Source of the DNA: an uncultured Deferribacteraceae bacterium
Lineage (GTDB): Bacteria > Chrysiogenota > Deferribacteres > Deferribacterales > Mucispirillaceae
DNA length: 16,002 nucleotides
Assembly: GCA_947039055.1 (NCBI GenBank)
Contig: CAMQYB010000020.1
Location: forward strand, 1 to 16,002
Direction of reading: 5' to 3'
The translations under genes were made by a program, and so were the position numbers. Every line of letters starts with the position of its first letter. Positions within the stretch are counted from its first letter, which is position 1. The notes under the pieces are model-generated. The model made no database searches, was not told where the DNA came from, and saw only the letters and a program-made list of their open reading frames with translations. Positions 14,093 through 16,002 of this stretch are shown piece by piece.

Positions 14093-14395
14093 CTATTTTC
14101 TACTTACAAGTTTAAGTAATTTATTCTTCATAGATTGATACCCTCCGATGTCGTACATAAAAAATGATATACCTATTATTGATATAGCATGCGTGAATTT
14201 ATCTAATCCAGATGAATTAGAAAACATAGAGTAAGTAATTGATAATATTAATGAAAGAAGTAATGCAAGTATAGGCATAATCAATTTAGGTTTGTGTATA
14301 AAAATGTTTTTCTTTATAAAATCAAGGATAATATTTATCATGAGTGCAGGTATTACGTAGGGAATCAACTTTGTTAAAATCATTTCTTCAATCAT
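14093..14395 (-). CDS. Putative phage holin, three membrane segments
   Basis: This 100-aa hydrophobic protein has membrane helices at about 6-27, 37-58 and 66-84 and a basic C-terminal tail (KNKLLKLVSRK), the size and topology of a class I holin. It would form holes in the inner membrane that release the endolysin. The start overlaps the stop of the preceding 76-aa gene by 4 bp (ATGA), so translation is coupled. No family-specific motif is certain. The assignment comes from topology and from its place directly before the spanins and endolysin. Confidence 0.68.
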   Translation of the reverse strand: MIEEMILTKLIPYVIPALMINIILDFIKKNIFIHKPKLIMPILALLLSLILSITYSMFSNSSGLDKFTHAISIIGISFFMYDIGGYQSMKNKLLKLVSRK

Positions 14396-14622
14396 TTTGT
14401 ACTCTTCCTTGTGTTTATTTTTTTAACAACTTTACTAGCAGTTCGATTACCATTACACTCATCACGAGTGATATAGTTATCTCTTATATATATGTCGAAA
14501 TGACTTCTCAAGTCTTTCATTTTATGTTCGATCATATTGAACTTAGCAACAAGAAATATAAGTAATATTGCAATAGGAATACTATCTGTTACGATAAGTT
14601 TTAATATAGGTAATATCTCCAT
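14392..14622 (-). CDS. Small single-pass membrane protein of the lysis module
   Basis: This 76-aa protein has one transmembrane helix (about 8-27), then a helical segment (MIEHKMKDLRSHFDIYIRDNYITRDEC) and a basic tail (KVVKKINTRKSTK). Small proteins with one N-terminal helix and a Y-I/V-x-R-x-x-C element are frequent next to phage holins. It could be an antiholin, a second holin or a holin partner, and I cannot choose. AAGGAG lies 5 nt before the ATG, inside the end of the upstream gene, whose stop is only 2 nt away. Confidence 0.62.
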   Translation of the reverse strand: MEILPILKLIVTDSIPIAILLIFLVAKFNMIEHKMKDLRSHFDIYIRDNYITRDECNGNRTASKVVKKINTRKSTK

Positions 14623-14624
14623 TT

Positions 14625-15827
14625 TTACTCCTTAGTGACTGTCGTTCTTTCATTTTCAGCATCTACAAAAATCTTAATAATTTTCAAAGCATCGGATATT
14701 TGGAAATAAGTCAAAACATCTTCAGATTTAATAACTGCGTATATGTCATCAATAAATCCAGAGGTTATTTTATTAGAGAGAGTGTCAAAAAGTTTAAACC
14801 TTTTCTCTTTAATTTTATCAGTTGTAGTTATCAGTGAGTTTTCGATAACCGTTCTTATGAACCGTTTTGAGCCTTCATCAAGATTAATATCACGATAATT
14901 TATATCATACGTTTTTGATGAATAGATATCATTTAGCAGTTGATAAATTGTTGAAATAACGGAGTTACTAATCTCTTTTCTAAAATAGAATTCTTTAAAA
15001 GTATTATTGTCTTTAATCTTTTCAATTAGACTATCAGCTGTTTCTTTATCTATTAATCCATTAGCCATAGATGCGTTTATTTCTGATATATTTTGATCTA
15101 ATGTTTTGCTGGTTGAAATCACAAAACTGCTTTCCAATTTGTTTATTAATGCTTCTTCATATATTTTTTTAATTAAATTTTCGCATACAGTTATTTCATT
15201 TTCAGAAAACAGTTTAGATATCTTTTTCATTTTTAATATTGATTTTGCAAATGCATAATCTTTGTTTTCAATTGATCCAGTTATTGCTGATTTATATATA
15301 TTGTATTCAGCAGTTTTAAGTGAGTCTTTATCGTTTTTATTTAATATTGAAATATAGTTTTTATAGTAGGTTATATTCTCTTCATGTATTTGAAAATTGT
15401 TATAATTTATATTTGAGTTATCAATTAAATAGTCGCAATATCGTTGTAACTCAATATTTTTTTTCTCTTCAATTTTATTCATACAGTAGCTGTGTAGAGC
15501 AGTAAGTTCTCTACTTACTTTTGATTCTGCAAACTTCATAAACGCTATTTTCTCAGTATTTGAGACAAGGGTTTTTATAACCTCTTTAATAGTTTTCTTA
15601 AAAGTTTCAGATAGCTCAAATAATATGTTTAAAATTTCTTCTTCATTTTTGTTTTTCGCTTCATCAATTTGTTCATTTAAATAGACGATGAAATCATTCT
15701 CTTTTGCTAGAACATTATATATTGATAATGAGTCTAATGTTTCTTGATCATAGATTGTAGATAAGTCAGTTGTTTGTTTTTTATTGCTAATACTTTTATT
15801 GTAATCAACTTTATTTATAGTAGCCAA
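14625..15827 (-). CDS. Helical phage virion/ejection-like protein
   Basis: This 400-aa, almost entirely helical protein is rich in Lys, Glu, Ile and Asn, with no signal peptide and no membrane helix. Its pattern of helical pairs (around YKNYISILNKNDKDSLKTAEYNIYKSAITG...KDYAFAKSILKMKK and MANGLIDKETADSLIEKI) resembles the inner-core or ejection proteins of tailed phages, which pass into the cell with the DNA. That is a loose pattern match, and no catalytic motif is seen. The start is TTG with GGAG (complement of 15835-15838), 7 nt upstream. It directly precedes the lysis genes, so it is probably in the same late transcript. I would otherwise call it a phage structural protein of unknown role. 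Confidence 0.6.
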   Translation of the reverse strand: MATINKVDYNKSISNKKQTTDLSTIYDQETLDSLSIYNVLAKENDFIVYLNEQIDEAKNKNEEEILNILFELSETFKKTIKEVIKTLVSNTEKIAFMKFAESKVSRELTALHSYCMNKIEEKKNIELQRYCDYLIDNSNINYNNFQIHEENITYYKNYISILNKNDKDSLKTAEYNIYKSAITGSIENKDYAFAKSILKMKKISKLFSENEITVCENLIKKIYEEALINKLESSFVISTSKTLDQNISEINASMANGLIDKETADSLIEKIKDNNTFKEFYFRKEISNSVISTIYQLLNDIYSSKTYDINYRDINLDEGSKRFIRTVIENSLITTTDKIKEKRFKLFDTLSNKITSGFIDDIYAVIKSEDVLTYFQISDALKIIKIFVDAENERTTVTKE

Positions 15828-15886
15828 TATTTTTCTCCATTAATTTTATATTACTTTTACGGTATTTTTATACCCATTTTATGGTT

Positions 15887-16002
15887 CTTTTTTATACTTG
15901 TTTGCGTGCTTCATTTATACTTAAGTTTATACTTTTTTATACTTGTTTGCGTGCTTCATTTATACTTAAGTTTATACTTTTTTATACTTGTTTGCGTGCT
16001 TC
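15887..16002. repeat. 45-bp tandem array at the right edge
   Basis: At least 2.6 copies of a 45-bp unit are seen. The block TTTGCGTGCTTC recurs at 15901, 15946 and 15991, and the visible copies are identical. On the minus strand each unit holds three AAGTATAAA nonamers and one CTTAAG palindrome, so it looks iteron-like. All three minus-strand frames of the unit contain a stop. It lies upstream of the 400-aa phage-like gene, and the full length is cut by the window. Confidence 0.93.

Noticed and set aside
14344..14565. Plus-strand 73-aa ORF across the holin region
   Set aside because: It is antisense to two coupled membrane-protein genes, with no ribosome site or family resemblance.

Overview
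The window is strongly AT-rich chromosomal DNA from a bacterium that is probably a diderm anaerobe. It carries an adenosylcobalamin-dependent class II ribonucleotide reductase, an Rrf2 regulator with candidate Fe-S cysteines, a MuiA-like exported protein, and phage spanins, which only make sense in a host with an outer membrane. The proB-proA-nadD-rsfS order also occurs in Deltaproteobacteria-like and Deferribacterota-like genomes. With the low GC this makes a Deferribacterota (Mucispirillum-like) host one plausible guess, but the sequence alone does not prove it.

Layout. 1-210: a 28-bp tandem array running off the left edge, followed by a terminator. 251-1776: three small genes of unknown function (a membrane-anchored zinc-ribbon protein, a membrane-anchored 188-aa protein and a 126-aa protein). 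1777-3526: a consensus promoter, a DUF4139/MuiA-like exported protein and a strong terminator. 3672-4544: an AraC-type regulator with a GyrI-like ligand domain. 4685-9043: three minus-strand metabolic or regulatory genes: nrdJ, an ornithine cyclodeaminase-family enzyme and an Rrf2 regulator. 9303-12961: a plus-strand cluster of tRNA-Gln(UUG), proB, proA, nadD and rsfS. It covers the first two steps of proline synthesis from glutamate, NAD synthesis and ribosome silencing. 12962-13275: a convergent intergenic stretch with a long hairpin. 13276-15827: a compact minus-strand phage-type lysis module (helical virion-like protein, small membrane protein, 3-TM holin, i-spanin, overlapping o-spanin, M15 endolysin). 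15887-16002: a 45-bp tandem array running off the right edge.

Three points stand out. First, rsfS has no usable ATG/GTG/TTG for its conserved N-terminus. A good Shine-Dalgarno points to an ATT (AUU) start at 12629, the rare start codon best known from the IF3 gene; RsfS, like IF3, keeps ribosomal subunits apart. Second, tandem repeats sit exactly at the 3' ends of several minus-strand genes. In the ornithine cyclodeaminase-family gene the downstream units are clearly decayed copies of that gene's own C-terminal codons and stop. Third, the lysis cassette is complete and tightly overlapped and ends about 0.3 kb from housekeeping genes, marking one edge of a prophage, phage remnant or gene-transfer-agent-like element. 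I see no CRISPR array, insertion sequence or recognised defence system.
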